From an uncultured Eubacterium sp. (GTDB taxonomy: Bacteria; Bacillota; Clostridia; Lachnospirales; Lachnospiraceae), in the NCBI GenBank assembly GCA_900551945.1, contig URYE01000008.1, positions 1 through 59,784 of the forward strand: a stretch of DNA of 59,784 bases. The letters are read 5' to 3'. Within the stretch, counting starts at the first letter, position 1. Each line of letters begins with the position of its first letter. The notes under the pieces were generated by a model. That model searched no databases and was not told where the DNA came from. It was given only the letters and a program-made list of their open reading frames with translations. A program made the position numbers and the translations under genes. Shown here piece by piece: positions 18,682-28,448 of the stretch.

Positions 18682-18906
18682 TTAGTCTTGAAGACGCTGT
18701 ATCATATCCCACATAGCTTCTGCTGAATTGAAGTTGTCTGGAATAATATCTACAGGTGTGATTTCTATATCAAATGTATCATTTAATTCTCCTACAATTG
18801 ATACAATATCAAAGGAATCAAAAATTCCATCATCAATAAGTGTATCGCATGTTTCATAGTCTACGTCTGAATTAACTTCTGTTAAAATTTCTAATAACTG
18901 TTCCAT
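18682..18906 (-). CDS. Acyl/D-alanyl carrier protein-like protein
   Basis: A 74-residue four-helix carrier protein. The phosphopantetheine attachment serine is Ser31 in GIFDSFDIVSIV, in the acidic context typical of DltC and stand-alone peptidyl carriers rather than fatty-acid ACP (DSLD). It lies downstream of an adenylation enzyme and a PLP decarboxylase on the same strand, which makes it the likely acceptor of the activated amino acid. AAGGA precedes the start. Confidence 0.85.
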   Translation of the reverse strand: MEQLLEILTEVNSDVDYETCDTLIDDGIFDSFDIVSIVGELNDTFDIEITPVDIIPDNFNSAEAMWDMIQRLQD

Positions 18907-19044
18907 TTATAAATCCTTACCTTTCTTATATTATCGAACAAAAGCAACAAAATATTAACCCTTGTCGCCCTTTGAAATTAACATACAACAAGATATAGTA
19001 TTCGTCAAGACTATTATTAAATATTTTATATTTATCTATAATAA

Positions 19045-20289
19045 TTAACGATTAACGCATATATCCCTCGAATTAATTATATCCGAATACATAAAATCTC
19101 GATATACTTTAACTCCATCTTGTTTAGAATAAGCAATTACCTTTGGAATTCTTCTGCTTAAGAACAAGTATATTCCCTCTGTAACAGAATACGCACCAAT
19201 ATTATAAAATATAATCTTATCTCCAACATTTGGTTGTCCTATAGGAATATTTTTTACAATCACATCGCCAACTGTACAAAGTGAACCAACTATAGTCCAC
19301 TTTTCCATATCTTCTGGTACTTCTATTTTTTTCTTATTAGCCATATCAAAGCCAGATACTACAGTTGTATCATTCTTTACAAATGTATACGCAGGAACTT
19401 TCATTGCCATAGCTTGACCATAGTAATTGATATGATTAATTCCACCATCAATTACACAATAATTCTGACCATTATTAGTCTTAATATCTGCAACTTCTGA
19501 TACAAACATACCGCAAGTTGCTGCCATATATCTCCCCATTTCAAGCGTAATCTCATATTTACTCTTTATCTTATTAAGCTCAACTGCAAATTCTTCAAGC
19601 ATATCATAATTGTCATTGTAAATATCTTCTCCAAAATATGAAACTGGAAGCCCTGGTCCATATTCAAGTTCTTTTGCTTTAAAGCCATACTTTTCTTTAT
19701 AAATGTCGCAAAGTTCGTCTAAATGCTGCAATTCTTTTGCCATCTGACTCACCTTTTTCTTTTGTGTACCTGTATAACATTGAAGCCCACATATTTCAAT
19801 ATATTCATAAGTGTTATGCTTAGCTATAATTTTTTCAAGCTCTTGTTCATCAAGTCCGAATTGATTACCACTTGTAACTCTTAAAAGCACATTAATTCTT
19901 TTCTTTCGTTGAGTGGCACATTCATTTAACAAATTAAACTGATTAACAGACTCAACTGTATACATACCGACTCCACCACAATTGTCCATAACGTGACATA
20001 TATCGTGCTTTTCCTTGTTCACCCCTGATAACACTATAGTTGACATATCAACATTTTCTCTTTCACAGATTGAAAACTCTCCCGGCGAACACACTTCAAA
20101 CTTTGTCACAAGACTTTTCATTGCATGTACAAGAAATGGATTGGCTTTCATTGCATAACAAAGCTTTACATCACTCCCTAACACACTTTGAAGTTTTTCA
20201 ATTCTTGCCTTTAATACATCAAGGTCAAATATATATGCAGGTGTTTTTTCGCTGCCTGCTATTTTTATAATTTCTGCTGTTGTAAGCAT
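19045..20289 (-). CDS. PLP-dependent decarboxylase (DAP/ornithine decarboxylase fold)
   Basis: A 414-residue fold-type III PLP enzyme. The Schiff-base lysine is Lys48 in CYAMKANP. The phosphate-binding EYGPGLPVS (about 209) and EMGRYMAATCG (about 250) follow, and the partner-subunit cysteine is Cys338 in GSLCTVGDV, which marks decarboxylases and separates them from alanine racemases. It is 72 bases after the adenylation gene and 138 before the carrier gene. It may act on a free amino acid such as diaminopimelate or ornithine, or on one related to the carrier pathway; the trio suggests the second. GAGG precedes the start codon. Confidence 0.85.
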   Translation of the reverse strand: MLTTAEIIKIAGSEKTPAYIFDLDVLKARIEKLQSVLGSDVKLCYAMKANPFLVHAMKSLVTKFEVCSPGEFSICERENVDMSTIVLSGVNKEKHDICHVMDNCGGVGMYTVESVNQFNLLNECATQRKKRINVLLRVTSGNQFGLDEQELEKIIAKHNTYEYIEICGLQCYTGTQKKKVSQMAKELQHLDELCDIYKEKYGFKAKELEYGPGLPVSYFGEDIYNDNYDMLEEFAVELNKIKSKYEITLEMGRYMAATCGMFVSEVADIKTNNGQNYCVIDGGINHINYYGQAMAMKVPAYTFVKNDTTVVSGFDMANKKKIEVPEDMEKWTIVGSLCTVGDVIVKNIPIGQPNVGDKIIFYNIGAYSVTEGIYLFLSRRIPKVIAYSKQDGVKVYRDFMYSDIINSRDICVNR

Positions 20290-20361
20290 TTTTCCTCATT
20301 TCTACGCACCTTAAAATTTATAATTAGCTGGATACGCACAGCCTTTAATTTAATTAAATAT

Positions 20362-21891
20362 TTATTTATTAGCTTTATAATTTTCCATTAAAACATTTCT
20401 ATCTATCTTACCATTTTTTGTAATTGGCATTTCTACCTGAATAAATTCAGATGGTATCATAAACTTAGGGAGTTTTTGCATAAGTTCGTGCATAATTGTC
20501 TTTTTATCTGTATCTCCCTCATAGAAGCCTAAAATCTTATTAGCATCTTTGTCAAATATACAACAAGCCCTTAACACATTGTCAATAGCATTGATAGCCA
20601 TTTCAATTTCACCAAGCTCAATTCTATGTCCCATGTGCTTTATCTGGAAATCTTTTCTTGATGAAAAACACAATTGACCGTCATTGTTGTAGTAACCTAA
20701 ATCACCTGTTCTATATATTATCTCGTTATATTTATTATTTAATGGGTTCTGCACAAATGCTTGATTTGTCTTTTCCCAGTTATTAAAATAGCCAAGTGTT
20801 ACAGCAGTACCAGTTACACAAATTTCACCAATCTTACCCTGCATTGTAGGCTCTATAAGTTTATCTTCTTCATCAAGCAAGAACACTCTTTCATTAGGAA
20901 ATGCCTTACCCATTGGAAGTGTTTCATCAAGTTCATAATTTCTATCAACTATATAGTATGTACAGTTACAAGTAATTTCTGTAGGGCCATATACATTTAC
21001 AAACATAGCATCTGGATACTGTTCTCTCCATGCGTTAAGGTGCTTAATTGGCATAACCTCACCTGAGAATATAACCTTATTAATTGCTGATGGTCTTTTA
21101 TATTCAAATCCATTAAGAGTTGTAACAATACAAAGTGCTGATACTGCCCAAATAAGTGTTGTCACTTTTCTTTCTTCAAGATAATCTAACAGAGTCGTTG
21201 GAAATGAAAACATCTTCTTAGGAATTATCTGCATTGTAGCACCAGTACTCAATGTAGAATATATATCTTTTACGGATACATCAAAATCAAACGGTGCTTG
21301 ATTACCGATTACGTCTTTATCTGTTATATTAAATGTAGATGTAAAATAGTCAATAAAATCAATAACTGAACGGTGATTTACAATTACGCCCTTTGGAACA
21401 CCTGTTGAACCTGATGTAAATATAGAATACAATGGGTCTATATCAAGAGCTTCTTGTCTTATTTGCAATAACATCTTTTTATCTTTGTCAGTTACTTCAT
21501 GTTCAAGAAGTTCTTCAACACTTAACACCTTACCAGTAAAGCCAAGCTTTGCCTGCTTTTTTGCTGACTTTTCATCAACAACCATAAATGTAGCACCAAG
21601 AGTTTTCAAAATCATATTAATTCTTTCAACTGGGTGTGATGGGTCAAGCATTACATAAAAACAACCTGCACTAACAGCTCCCATAAATATAGCAAGTGCA
21701 TTACAACTCTTATCCATATAAACAGGAACTGCCATACGAGGTGATGTTACATTTAAAAGACCTGCTCCTATTCTTTCTGCCTTTTCCTTCAACTGACTGT
21801 AAGTAAATGAATTATGTTCATCAGCTACAGCAATCTTATTAGGGTACTTTTCTACAGAGTTATCTAAATAGTCCAATACATTCTTTAACAT
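20362..21891 (-). CDS. Amino acid adenylation enzyme (DltA-like)
   Basis: A 509-residue stand-alone adenylation domain that would activate an amino acid with ATP and load a carrier protein. NRPS core motifs are visible in order: A3 FTSGSTGVPKGV, A5 NVYGPTEITCN, A7 YRTGDLG, A8 KHMGHRIELGEIE and A10 NGKIDRNV with the catalytic lysine. FDFDVSVKDIYSTL resembles the DltA pocket region, so D-alanine is possible, but the normal partners DltB and DltD are missing. It is the first gene of the run through 17323. AAAGGG precedes the start. Confidence 0.87.
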   Translation of the reverse strand: MLKNVLDYLDNSVEKYPNKIAVADEHNSFTYSQLKEKAERIGAGLLNVTSPRMAVPVYMDKSCNALAIFMGAVSAGCFYVMLDPSHPVERINMILKTLGATFMVVDEKSAKKQAKLGFTGKVLSVEELLEHEVTDKDKKMLLQIRQEALDIDPLYSIFTSGSTGVPKGVIVNHRSVIDFIDYFTSTFNITDKDVIGNQAPFDFDVSVKDIYSTLSTGATMQIIPKKMFSFPTTLLDYLEERKVTTLIWAVSALCIVTTLNGFEYKRPSAINKVIFSGEVMPIKHLNAWREQYPDAMFVNVYGPTEITCNCTYYIVDRNYELDETLPMGKAFPNERVFLLDEEDKLIEPTMQGKIGEICVTGTAVTLGYFNNWEKTNQAFVQNPLNNKYNEIIYRTGDLGYYNNDGQLCFSSRKDFQIKHMGHRIELGEIEMAINAIDNVLRACCIFDKDANKILGFYEGDTDKKTIMHELMQKLPKFMIPSEFIQVEMPITKNGKIDRNVLMENYKANK

Positions 21892-22097
21892 TATATATCC
21901 CTTTCATGTACAATCTTAGGCAAGAATTAATTCTCACCTTTAATACTTTGAATACTAAAACTATGGAAGTCACTCTCCACAGTTTACTTATTATAAATTA
22001 TTTTTTCTGACGTTGCAATCCTTTTATTCCCACCAAACACTCACCATTTTAATTATTAAAATCAAATTTTATTATGTATAAAAAAGAAAACCAGTAA

Positions 22098-22160
22098 GAT
22101 ATAAATATTAGACGAAACAATAAATGCACCATTAAAAGAACGATTAACTATATTTATATC
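22098..22160. repeat. Short inverted repeat sharing a 23-bp core with the 28.4 kb repeat
   Basis: GATATAAATAT (22098-22108) pairs with ATATTTATATC (22150-22160). Inside, bases 22119-22141 are identical over 23 bp to 28469-28491 (core TGCACCATTAAAAGAAC). It looks like a partial or diverged copy of the same repeat family. The interval 21892-22261 has no other feature. Confidence 0.65.
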
Positions 22161-22261
22161 CTACGTCTGTTCATCATCACCAATATAAAAAAATAAAGTA
22201 TTCAAAATCTTTATCTTTTATGCTATTATAAATAAATTAATTTAAGAAGGGAGTTTTATTA

Positions 22262-22471
22262 ATGAATACATTTAAAAGAATTACAGCACTTGCCATTGTA
22301 ATACTATGGGCAATGCTAATAATTACAACTCTTATAGTTGCATTTATGAATACTGAAACTTCAAGAACTCTGTTAAAAGGACTTTTAGTCATAGACGTAT
22401 GCCTTCCAGTTGTTGGATATGCTATAAAAATAATGGCAAACCTACTCTCCAACAAAAATAAACAAGATTAA
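22262..22471 (+). CDS. Small two-helix membrane protein
   Basis: A 69-residue protein with two hydrophobic helices (about 7-28 and 40-60) separated by NTETSRTLLKG and a charged C-terminus NLLSNKNKQD. It is not recognised as a named family. AAGGGAG eight bases upstream of ATG supports the start, and a strong terminator follows. It is convergent with purA. Confidence 0.7.
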   Translation: MNTFKRITALAIVILWAMLIITTLIVAFMNTETSRTLLKGLLVIDVCLPVVGYAIKIMANLLSNKNKQD

Positions 22472-22510
22472 ACCAAACAAATGTTAATATAATGACAAGC
22501 TCTACATAAA

Positions 22511-22552
22511 ATAAGGCTATCACAATAATTGCATTTAATGTGATAACCTTAT
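22511..22552. terminator. Bidirectional terminator between the small membrane protein gene and purA
   Basis: ATAAGG-c-TATCACA pairs with TGTGATA-a-CCTTAT, a 13-bp stem with one mismatch between convergent genes. Confidence 0.75.
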
Positions 22553-22609
22553 ATAAAATCTAATTAAACATATTTAATTTATTAAAAACTATTCCATTAT
22601 TCGCATAAA

Positions 22610-23905
22610 TTACTTTGAAAATGAACTCTTTCTGTGAATAATTTCATGTCTTCCTGGTCCATTAGAAACCATAGTGATAGGAGCTTCAATTTCCTGCTCA
22701 ATTGCTTCTATATAATTTCTACATTCAACTGGAAGGTCTTCATACTTAGTAATACCTCTAATATCAGACTTCCAACCTGGCATTGTCTTAAGTACAGGCT
22801 TAGCCTTTTCAAGCTGTGGAGTTGTAGGGAAATCCTTTGTTACTTTTCCATCAATTTCATATCCAACGCACATTGGAATTTCATCAAGATATCCTAATAC
22901 GTCAATTACAGTAAGAGCAACTTCTGTTGTTCCCTGCATTTTAACACCATAACGTGTTGCAACGGCATCAAACCAACCCATTCTTCTTGGACGTCCTGTT
23001 GTAGCACCAAATTCTCCGCCATCTCCACCACGTTTTCTAAGTTCGTCAGCTTCTTCACCAAAGATTTCACTAACAAATGCACCTGCACCTACTGCTGATG
23101 AGTAAGCCTTAACAACTGTTACAACTTCTTGAATTGAACTTGCTGGAATACCAGCACCAATCGCACCATAAGGAGCAAGAGTTGATGATGATGTAACCAT
23201 TGGATAAATTCCGTGGTCTGGGTCTTTTAATGAACCTAACTGACCTTCAAGAAGAATTTTCTTTCCATCTTTAAGTGCGTCATGTAAGAACTTAGATGTA
23301 TCTGTAACATAAGGCTTAACCATTTCCTTATATTCCATAAGTGTGTTAAATATTTCATCTTCGTTAAGAAGTGGCTGATGATAAAGATGTTCAAGCATTA
23401 CATTCTTTATTGTAACAACATTCTTAATCTTATCCTTTAATTCCTGCTCATCTCCAAAAAGTTCGCATACTTGGAAACCAATCTTAGCATATTTATCTGA
23501 ATAAAATGGTGCAATACCAGACTTTGTTGAACCAAATGACTTACCTGCAAGTCTTGCTTCTTCATAAGTATCAAAAGCAACATGATAAGGCATAAGTATC
23601 TGTGCTCTATCTGATACTAAAATCTTAGGCATTGGAACATTTCTATCTGTAAGACTCTTTAATTCCTTAACAAGATAAGGAATGTTAAGTGCAACACCAT
23701 TTCCAATAACACTTGTTGTATGATTATAAAAAACGCCTGATGGAAGAAGATGAAGTGCAAACTTTCCATAGTCATTAATTATAGTATGACCTGCATTACT
23801 TCCTCCCTGAAATCTTACAATTATGTCAGACTCCTCAGCAAGCATATCAGTAATCTTACCCTTACCTTCATCACCCCAGTTAGCGCCAACGATAGCTTTT
23901 ACCAT
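22610..23905 (-). CDS. purA: Adenylosuccinate synthetase
   Basis: A 431-residue enzyme that joins aspartate to IMP using GTP, the first committed step to AMP. The N-terminal GANWGDEGKGKITD carries the catalytic Asp and P-loop; SNAGHTI, the IMP-binding GSTKSGIAPFY and the late GATTGRPRRMGWFD are all present. ATG at 23905 with GGAGG is chosen over an eight-codon longer frame. Length is normal. It is monocistronic. No purine riboswitch was recognised in the 200 bases upstream. Confidence 0.97.
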   Translation of the reverse strand: MVKAIVGANWGDEGKGKITDMLAEESDIIVRFQGGSNAGHTIINDYGKFALHLLPSGVFYNHTTSVIGNGVALNIPYLVKELKSLTDRNVPMPKILVSDRAQILMPYHVAFDTYEEARLAGKSFGSTKSGIAPFYSDKYAKIGFQVCELFGDEQELKDKIKNVVTIKNVMLEHLYHQPLLNEDEIFNTLMEYKEMVKPYVTDTSKFLHDALKDGKKILLEGQLGSLKDPDHGIYPMVTSSSTLAPYGAIGAGIPASSIQEVVTVVKAYSSAVGAGAFVSEIFGEEADELRKRGGDGGEFGATTGRPRRMGWFDAVATRYGVKMQGTTEVALTVIDVLGYLDEIPMCVGYEIDGKVTKDFPTTPQLEKAKPVLKTMPGWKSDIRGITKYEDLPVECRNYIEAIEQEIEAPITMVSNGPGRHEIIHRKSSFSK

Positions 23906-24235
23906 AGTAAACCTCCATTCCACTGTCATATTAACAGCATCTATAAACGTGTATTCGTATGTATTTGTGATTATTTAATCTCAGACCATACTTATCTATA
24001 ATAACACATTATATCCATTGCAATCAATCCTAAAAACATATATAATTCAAAATATATTATTTATTTGTGATAAATTTCACTATTAATATTATTCTAATAT
24101 ATAATTATTTATTGATAATTTTGTATATAAATCAGATATTCACAATTTGTTTTATAACTTACTTACCATAAAAAGCAATTATTGTTTTTTAATAATACAA
24201 CATTTTTCTTTTTATTGAGTACGAAAGGATTACTT
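23906..24235. other. Divergent intergenic region, purA / C39-like peptidase
   Basis: AT-rich. A TATAAT-like box lies near 24010 on the minus strand without a convincing -35. No structured RNA or repeat was recognised. Confidence 0.4.
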
Positions 24236-25039
24236 ATGAACAGTTCTAATAAAAAAATTTTTTCACTTATTTTTATAACTGTCTGCTGTATCATATTATT
24301 TGGACACTTTCAGATTAATAATAATACAGCTAATACTAATAATGTTACAGTTGAAGTTACTAATACAGAAGAAACTACTTATGTTGACCCCGAACTTATC
24401 AAATCAGCAAATAATAATTATACACTCTCACAAGACAGTGAAATAACACTTCCAAATAAATATTCAATTGAAGTCCCATATATAAGCCAATATCCAGAAC
24501 TTCCTACTGGTTGTGAAATAACTTCCCTTACAGAAGTCCTTAGATTTTATGGTTTTAATGTTGATAAAGAATATATGGCTACTAATTATTTACCTATGAA
24601 GGACTATCTTGAACCTGGCTGTTATATTAATTATTTTTATGGTTCTCCCTGGTCAGAACATGGAAGTGGCTGTTTTTCACCAGCTATAATTACTGCTGCC
24701 AATAATTTTTTGCATGATAACAATTCAAATTTAACCGCACAATCACTAAGTTATTCTTCTGTTAATACACTTTTTAACGAACTTACAAAAGGTCACCCAG
24801 TTATTGTATGGACTTGCTTTAATTATGACGCAGAAGTTTCTTATATAGATATTGACATTGGAAATGGGCAGACATTTTCATGGCCAACTAACGAACACTG
24901 TACAGTTCTTACAGGCTTTGACCTTACAACAAGCACCGTAACCTTAGCCGACCCCACGTATGGAATTATAGAAAGAAGTATTGAAGAATTTTCTTATTAT
25001 TACAAGATGTATTTTTATCAGGCAGTTGTAATTAAATAA
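24236..25039 (+). CDS. C39-like cysteine peptidase family protein (YvpB-like)
   Basis: A 267-residue exported protein. An N-terminal signal anchor (about 6-24) is followed by an Asn/Thr linker and a peptidase C39_2 domain. Catalytic candidates are the Cys in YPELPTGCEITSL, the His in NEHCTVLTGF and the Asp in LADPTYG. The family is widespread on Firmicutes surfaces; substrates are mostly unknown. ATG at 24236 follows GAAAGG, and the longer in-frame start 18 codons upstream would spoil the signal peptide. Confidence 0.85.
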   Translation: MNSSNKKIFSLIFITVCCIILFGHFQINNNTANTNNVTVEVTNTEETTYVDPELIKSANNNYTLSQDSEITLPNKYSIEVPYISQYPELPTGCEITSLTEVLRFYGFNVDKEYMATNYLPMKDYLEPGCYINYFYGSPWSEHGSGCFSPAIITAANNFLHDNNSNLTAQSLSYSSVNTLFNELTKGHPVIVWTCFNYDAEVSYIDIDIGNGQTFSWPTNEHCTVLTGFDLTTSTVTLADPTYGIIERSIEEFSYYYKMYFYQAVVIK

Positions 25040-25242
25040 TAGAAACACACTCTGCAAATTTCTAAAGTTAGCATACCATTTACAAAGTTTCGTACAAGCA
25101 TAGGTTTTGTCTAGTTATTTGCATAAATATTATATTCTATTTTTTAACATAAATTTTGAAATAAATTAAATCAATATATTTTATAGTTTATGGCAACTAC
25201 TTATTAACTCTAAGTTTTTACCATAAACTATAAATTTTAAAA
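25040..25242. other. Intergenic region with bidirectional terminator
   Basis: It contains TCTGCAAATTTCTAAAGT (25051-25068), matching a motif at 15537, and a 14-bp stem TTTATAGTTTATGG/CCATAAACTATAAA at 25180-25234. The stem sits between convergent genes and is AT-flanked on both sides, so it probably terminates both. Confidence 0.6.
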
Positions 25243-27312
25243 TTACTTTTCTACTGCCTCCAACACAATAACACTTCTTCCTCCAAGTGTTATATAATCA
25301 CTTTCAAGTACTCTATCAAGAGCTATACACTGTTCACTAAATGTATCTACACATAACTTCCATGTAAGATTATCTGGAAGCTTTGGTAACTCTACTTCTA
25401 TATTCTCCCAATACGCATTAATTCCAATATATACAATATCTTCTTTCTTATCATCAAGAGTTCTTCCTGCATACATAACACCAATAACTCTTGTATCATT
25501 GTCATATTCACCATTCCAAGATTTGCACGAATGAAAACTTACGTCTGGAAAACCACACCATGCTTGCTTCATACTTCTAGTAATTACTTTATGATATTTT
25601 CTAAATTTAATCATATATTTACAAAAATCAAACATATCTGAATTTTCTTTAAGCAAATTCCAATCAAGCCAAGAAATCTTATTATCTTGACAGTATCCGT
25701 TATTATTACCGAACTGCGTATTACAAAATTCATCTCCAGCTAAAAACAAAGCTGCACCCCTACTACACATAAGTGTTGCAAAAGCATTTTTACACATACG
25801 TTTTCTAAGCCTTAAGATGTCTGGATTATCCGTTTCACCCTCAACACCACAATTCCAACTGTTATTATCGTCAGAGCCATCTGTATTATTCCAGCCATTT
25901 TTTTCGTTATGCTTTACATTATAAGAATAAATGTCATACAACGTAAAACCGTCATGGCACGTTAAAAAATTAACAGATGCACCATTTCCCCTAACTTGTG
26001 GGTCATAAATATCCCTTGAACCTGCAATTCTTTGGACTGCTGCCCTTGCAAGACCACCATCACCCTTTAAAAACTTTCTTAAATCATCTCGGTATCTGCC
26101 ATTCCACTCAGCCCACCTGTTCCAAGCAGGAAATGTTCCAACTTGATAAAGGCCACCTGCGTCCCAAGCTTCTGCAATCAACTTAACCTTTCCTAATATT
26201 GGGTCAAATGCAAGACTCTCCAAAAGCGGTGGTTTTTCCATAGGTGAGCCATCTTCATTTCTTCCAAGAATAGACGCAAGGTCAAATCTAAAACCATCAA
26301 CTCTATATTCAATAACCCAGTATCTCAAACAATCAAGAATAAACTTCTGCACAATAGGGTGATTACAGTTAAGCACATTTCCACACCCACTAAAATTATA
26401 GTACTTCCCATCGGATGTAAGCATATAGTAAATGTTATTATCAATTCCCTTAAATGAGAAAAATGGACCTCTCTCATCACCTTCCGCTGTATGATTAAAT
26501 ACAACGTCAAGTATTACTTCTATGCCATGTAAATTAAGCTCTTTTATAAGGTCTTTAAGCTCTGTTCCCTCGTGATTGTACTCAATTGCTGATGTATAGC
26601 TTGTATTAGGCGCAAAAAAGCACACCGTATTATACCCCCAATAATCAAGAAGTTTCTCGCCCTCATACTCCCTACTGCCACCAAGCTCGTCAAATTCAAA
26701 CACAGGCATTAACTCAACAGCATTTACACCAAGTTCAATAAGATAAGGTATCTTTTCTTTGATACCTTGAAATGTTCCCGGAAACTCTACTTTTGAAGAA
26801 CTATCCTTTGTAAATCCTCTGACGTGCATTTCATATATTACAAGGTCTTCAAACTTGTGATATGGATTGTGAAATGTTGACCAATCGTAAGACGTATCAA
26901 CAACCCTAGCTTTATAACAATTCTCCCCCTTTAGCTTCTCACCCCACACACTTTGCCCTGTAACAGCTTTTGCATAAGGGTCAAGGATATATTTGTCCTT
27001 ATTAAAAATGATACCCTTGCTCTTATCATACGGCCCATCAATCGAATATGCGTATTCAAATTCAGTAATATCAAGTCCAAATACAATCATAGAATAAGTG
27101 TTACCTATCTTGTATTGTTGTGGAAATGGTATTTGCGCATAAGGCTCTTGCTGTTGCCTTTTAAATAAAAGCAATGTAACTGATGTTGCATAAAAAGAAT
27201 GTATTGTAAAATTAACACCACCCCTAACTTGTGTCGCCCCATTCATAAGATAGTATCCTGGTCGTATATCAAAACCACTTATATGGTCTGTTGGTTGTAA
27301 AATTTCTTCCAT
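25243..27312 (-). CDS. glgX: Glycogen debranching enzyme / isoamylase-type (GH13)
   Basis: A 689-residue alpha-1,6-glucan hydrolase of the GlgX/TreX isoamylase group. An N-terminal CBM48-like domain (to about 150) precedes the GH13 barrel. The four conserved regions are visible: DVVFNHTAEG, VDGFRFDLAS with the nucleophile Asp, LIAEAWD with the acid/base Glu, and NFLTCHDG. Length fits GlgX. It would release branches from glycogen or dextrins in the cytoplasm; no signal peptide is present. GGAG precedes the start. It is a single gene with no other glycogen genes nearby, so glgX is by motif. Confidence 0.88.
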   Translation of the reverse strand: MEEILQPTDHISGFDIRPGYYLMNGATQVRGGVNFTIHSFYATSVTLLLFKRQQQEPYAQIPFPQQYKIGNTYSMIVFGLDITEFEYAYSIDGPYDKSKGIIFNKDKYILDPYAKAVTGQSVWGEKLKGENCYKARVVDTSYDWSTFHNPYHKFEDLVIYEMHVRGFTKDSSSKVEFPGTFQGIKEKIPYLIELGVNAVELMPVFEFDELGGSREYEGEKLLDYWGYNTVCFFAPNTSYTSAIEYNHEGTELKDLIKELNLHGIEVILDVVFNHTAEGDERGPFFSFKGIDNNIYYMLTSDGKYYNFSGCGNVLNCNHPIVQKFILDCLRYWVIEYRVDGFRFDLASILGRNEDGSPMEKPPLLESLAFDPILGKVKLIAEAWDAGGLYQVGTFPAWNRWAEWNGRYRDDLRKFLKGDGGLARAAVQRIAGSRDIYDPQVRGNGASVNFLTCHDGFTLYDIYSYNVKHNEKNGWNNTDGSDDNNSWNCGVEGETDNPDILRLRKRMCKNAFATLMCSRGAALFLAGDEFCNTQFGNNNGYCQDNKISWLDWNLLKENSDMFDFCKYMIKFRKYHKVITRSMKQAWCGFPDVSFHSCKSWNGEYDNDTRVIGVMYAGRTLDDKKEDIVYIGINAYWENIEVELPKLPDNLTWKLCVDTFSEQCIALDRVLESDYITLGGRSVIVLEAVEK

Positions 27313-27448
27313 AAAAACTTCTCCAATTCATTACATATTTTGTCTGAATTTTTGTATTTTAATATATAAAAATATAAGCTACAAAAATTCAAAATACTGC
27401 CCTTTTGTACTAGTTTAATTATATAATAAATTTTCTCAAAAAGCAAAA

Positions 27449-27495
27449 AATACCGCCACAATAAGTAAACTTAAATTACTTATCACAACGGTATT
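27449..27495. terminator. Hairpin terminator between ECF S-component and glgX
   Basis: AATACCG..ATAAGTAA pairs with TTACTTAT..CGGTATT around a 5-nt internal loop, T-rich on the right. It lies about 110 bases downstream of the ECF gene. Confidence 0.55.
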
Positions 27496-27602
27496 TTATA
27501 TATTATCAAAGTATTGTACAAATGCAAACTTTGACTCATTGTTCGTATAAATCGAATAGATATTTGCAACCTGATTTTCTAATAATATTATTAAAGCTTA
27601 TA

Positions 27603-28115
27603 TCAACCCGCAATACTACGGCGTACTCCTGTCTTTTCAAGTGAAAATGCTAACAAATAAAATAGTACTATACCAACAATAGCTTCTGAAACAAGTCCCG
27701 GTATCTGTGCTACTCCTGCCACTATGCTTCCATAGATAATACTGCCTGCTACAAAATAACCAATAACCATAACAACAGAACCTGCAAGCACACCCGCTAT
27801 TGATTTAACACTAACAACATTAGTACTATTACCTCTGTGCATAATAAATGATATAACAAATCCCATAATACACTTAATTATAAGTGTAGGAATTATCCAC
27901 TCCGTATAACCACCTAAAAGGTCAGCCATAGCAGAACCAACTCCTGCTACTATTAAAGCCTCTGGATTGTCTAATAAAAACGCCGCTAAAAATATAAAAG
28001 CATTTCCCAAATGTGCATACCCCAATGGTATAGGCACTTTAAAAAACAAAGTAGCAATACAAACAAGCGCCATAAGTACTGCTGATATACATAATTTTTG
28101 TGTTACATTTCTCAT
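27603..28115 (-). CDS. ECF transporter S component
   Basis: A 170-residue membrane protein with five to six helices, resembling substrate-binding S components of energy-coupling-factor importers. The early motif FKVPIPLGYAHLGNAFIFLA and LGGYTEWIIPTLIIKCIMGF match the group often annotated for vitamin precursors. The energising EcfAAT genes are not here, as expected for group II. ATG at 28115 has GAGG at seven bases; the in-frame ATG at 28121 is too close to it. The vitamin cannot be named, and no riboswitch was recognised upstream. Confidence 0.82.
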   Translation of the reverse strand: MRNVTQKLCISAVLMALVCIATLFFKVPIPLGYAHLGNAFIFLAAFLLDNPEALIVAGVGSAMADLLGGYTEWIIPTLIIKCIMGFVISFIMHRGNSTNVVSVKSIAGVLAGSVVMVIGYFVAGSIIYGSIVAGVAQIPGLVSEAIVGIVLFYLLAFSLEKTGVRRSIAG

Positions 28116-28448
28116 AACCATTCCTCATTTCTATTTAAAACTAAATATAAACTCTATAATTCAACTTGCTATTATATTCAATACAAAATAGCACTCCTAA
28201 CTGCTACAAACAATCCACCCCAATTATTGCTTCTTACAATAAAAAGTTGAAAGCTTACAATATAACACTACTATTTCTATATTAAACATAACAACAAGTC
28301 AAATTATAACGGTTTGCAGTATTTAGTATAGCAATGTATTAACAATATGTAAAAGTTCAATTCTACAATATTTTTTATGGTCAGATTTCTAAATTCTATC
28401 CCCACCACTCCCCACTCTTATATTTTTCATCTAAAAAAACTTCCGTCA
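28116..28448. other. Intergenic region without recognised genes
   Basis: AT-rich leader side of the ECF gene. No riboswitch fold, promoter pair or ORF was supported by eye. Confidence 0.4.

Noticed and set aside
18682..18906. Fatty-acid ACP (acpP)
   Set aside because: The serine context is DSFD rather than DSLD and no fatty-acid genes are nearby; a DltC/peptidyl-carrier role fits better.
22906..23088. Extra ORF inside purA
   Set aside because: Frame shadow of a fully intact purA.
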